Below, piece after piece: positions 37,748-37,814 of a stretch of 37,814 bases of DNA. A program made the translations under genes and the position numbers. The notes beneath the pieces were generated by a model. That model saw nothing but the letters and a program-made list of their open reading frames with translations. It ran no database searches and was not told the origin of the DNA. The DNA comes from Clostridia bacterium (GTDB lineage Bacteria; Bacillota; Clostridia; Oscillospirales; CAG-382): contig JAFTTN010000092.1 of the NCBI GenBank assembly GCA_017466805.1, positions 1 through 37,814 on the forward strand, read 5' to 3'. Every line of letters starts with the position of its first letter. Position 1 is the first letter of the stretch.

Positions 37748-37814
37748 ATGCCTATTAAGATTCCTATGTCTTTGCCCGCGGCAGAGGCTTTGATAAAAGA
37801 AAATATTTTCGTTA
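37748..37814 (+). CDS. metA: Homoserine O-acyltransferase MetA, 5' end only
   Basis: Only 22 codons are inside the window: MPIKIPMSLPAAEALIKENI followed by FV. This matches the well-conserved MetA N-terminus (MPIKIP...LPA...L..ENIFVM). MetA transfers a succinyl or acetyl group to homoserine in methionine synthesis; which acyl group cannot be told from this fragment. GGAG lies 6 bases before the ATG. Divergent from tsaC. Confidence 0.85.
   Translation, partial: MPIKIPMSLPAAEALIKENIFV

Noticed and set aside
1-37814. tRNA genes, CRISPR arrays, insertion sequences, prophage or conjugative elements.
   Set aside because: I saw no repeat-spacer pattern, no transposase or integrase motifs and no tRNA-like cloverleaf; the repeats present are within proteins (BspA repeats, shared domains).

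Overview
The window looks like chromosomal DNA of an anaerobic Bacillota of the Clostridia type, probably from a gut or similar habitat. Support: many Sec lipoproteins with Ser/Glu-rich linkers behind the lipid-anchored Cys, BspA-type leucine-rich repeats, an InlB-like repeat, a type I dockerin, AGGAGG-type ribosome binding sites with some GTG and TTG starts, sigma-A-like promoters with extended -10 boxes, and a DUF3343/cysteine desulfurase pair. No rRNA, tRNA, CRISPR array or insertion sequence was seen. Genus cannot be stated from this sequence.

Left edge (1-1861, minus): a secreted repeat protein of the beta-helix/carbohydrate-binding kind, cut by the window end. Main block (2124-25141, minus): fourteen closely packed genes that read as one roughly 23 kb operon ending in a terminator at 2057-2098. 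In transcription order they are a 2386-residue cell-surface subtilase with BspA repeats, an InlB/GLUG-type lipoprotein, a complete oligopeptide ABC transporter (unusually large binding protein, two permeases, two ATPases), a small one-helix membrane protein, and six exported proteins. Two of these six carry extracellular thioredoxin (TlpA-like) domains, three carry copies of a roughly 105-155-residue domain I do not recognise, and the last ends in a dockerin. One lipoprotein gene (5508-6751) has an apparent one-base frameshift beside its start codon.

Divergent from that operon (25341-27578, plus) is a two-gene electron-delivery module: a membrane protein ending in a CD1871A-like CXXC tail, and a NapH-like polyferredoxin fused to an external thioredoxin domain. 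I infer that the divergent units could work together: external disulfides are reduced, proteins are cut by the subtilase, and peptides enter through the Opp transporter. This is a hypothesis, not a demonstrated system.

The rest (27694-37814) is mixed. There is a cytoplasmic six-hairpin glycosidase with an inverted repeat over its -10 box, then a 560-base stretch with a promoter, decayed-looking coding fragments and two terminators. On the minus strand follow a DUF3343 plus cysteine desulfurase pair, a membrane-anchored Nudix hydrolase, a serpin lipoprotein, and a four-gene operon (TsaC/Sua5, CoaE, lytic transglycosylase, M18 aminopeptidase). The start of metA lies at the right edge on the plus strand.
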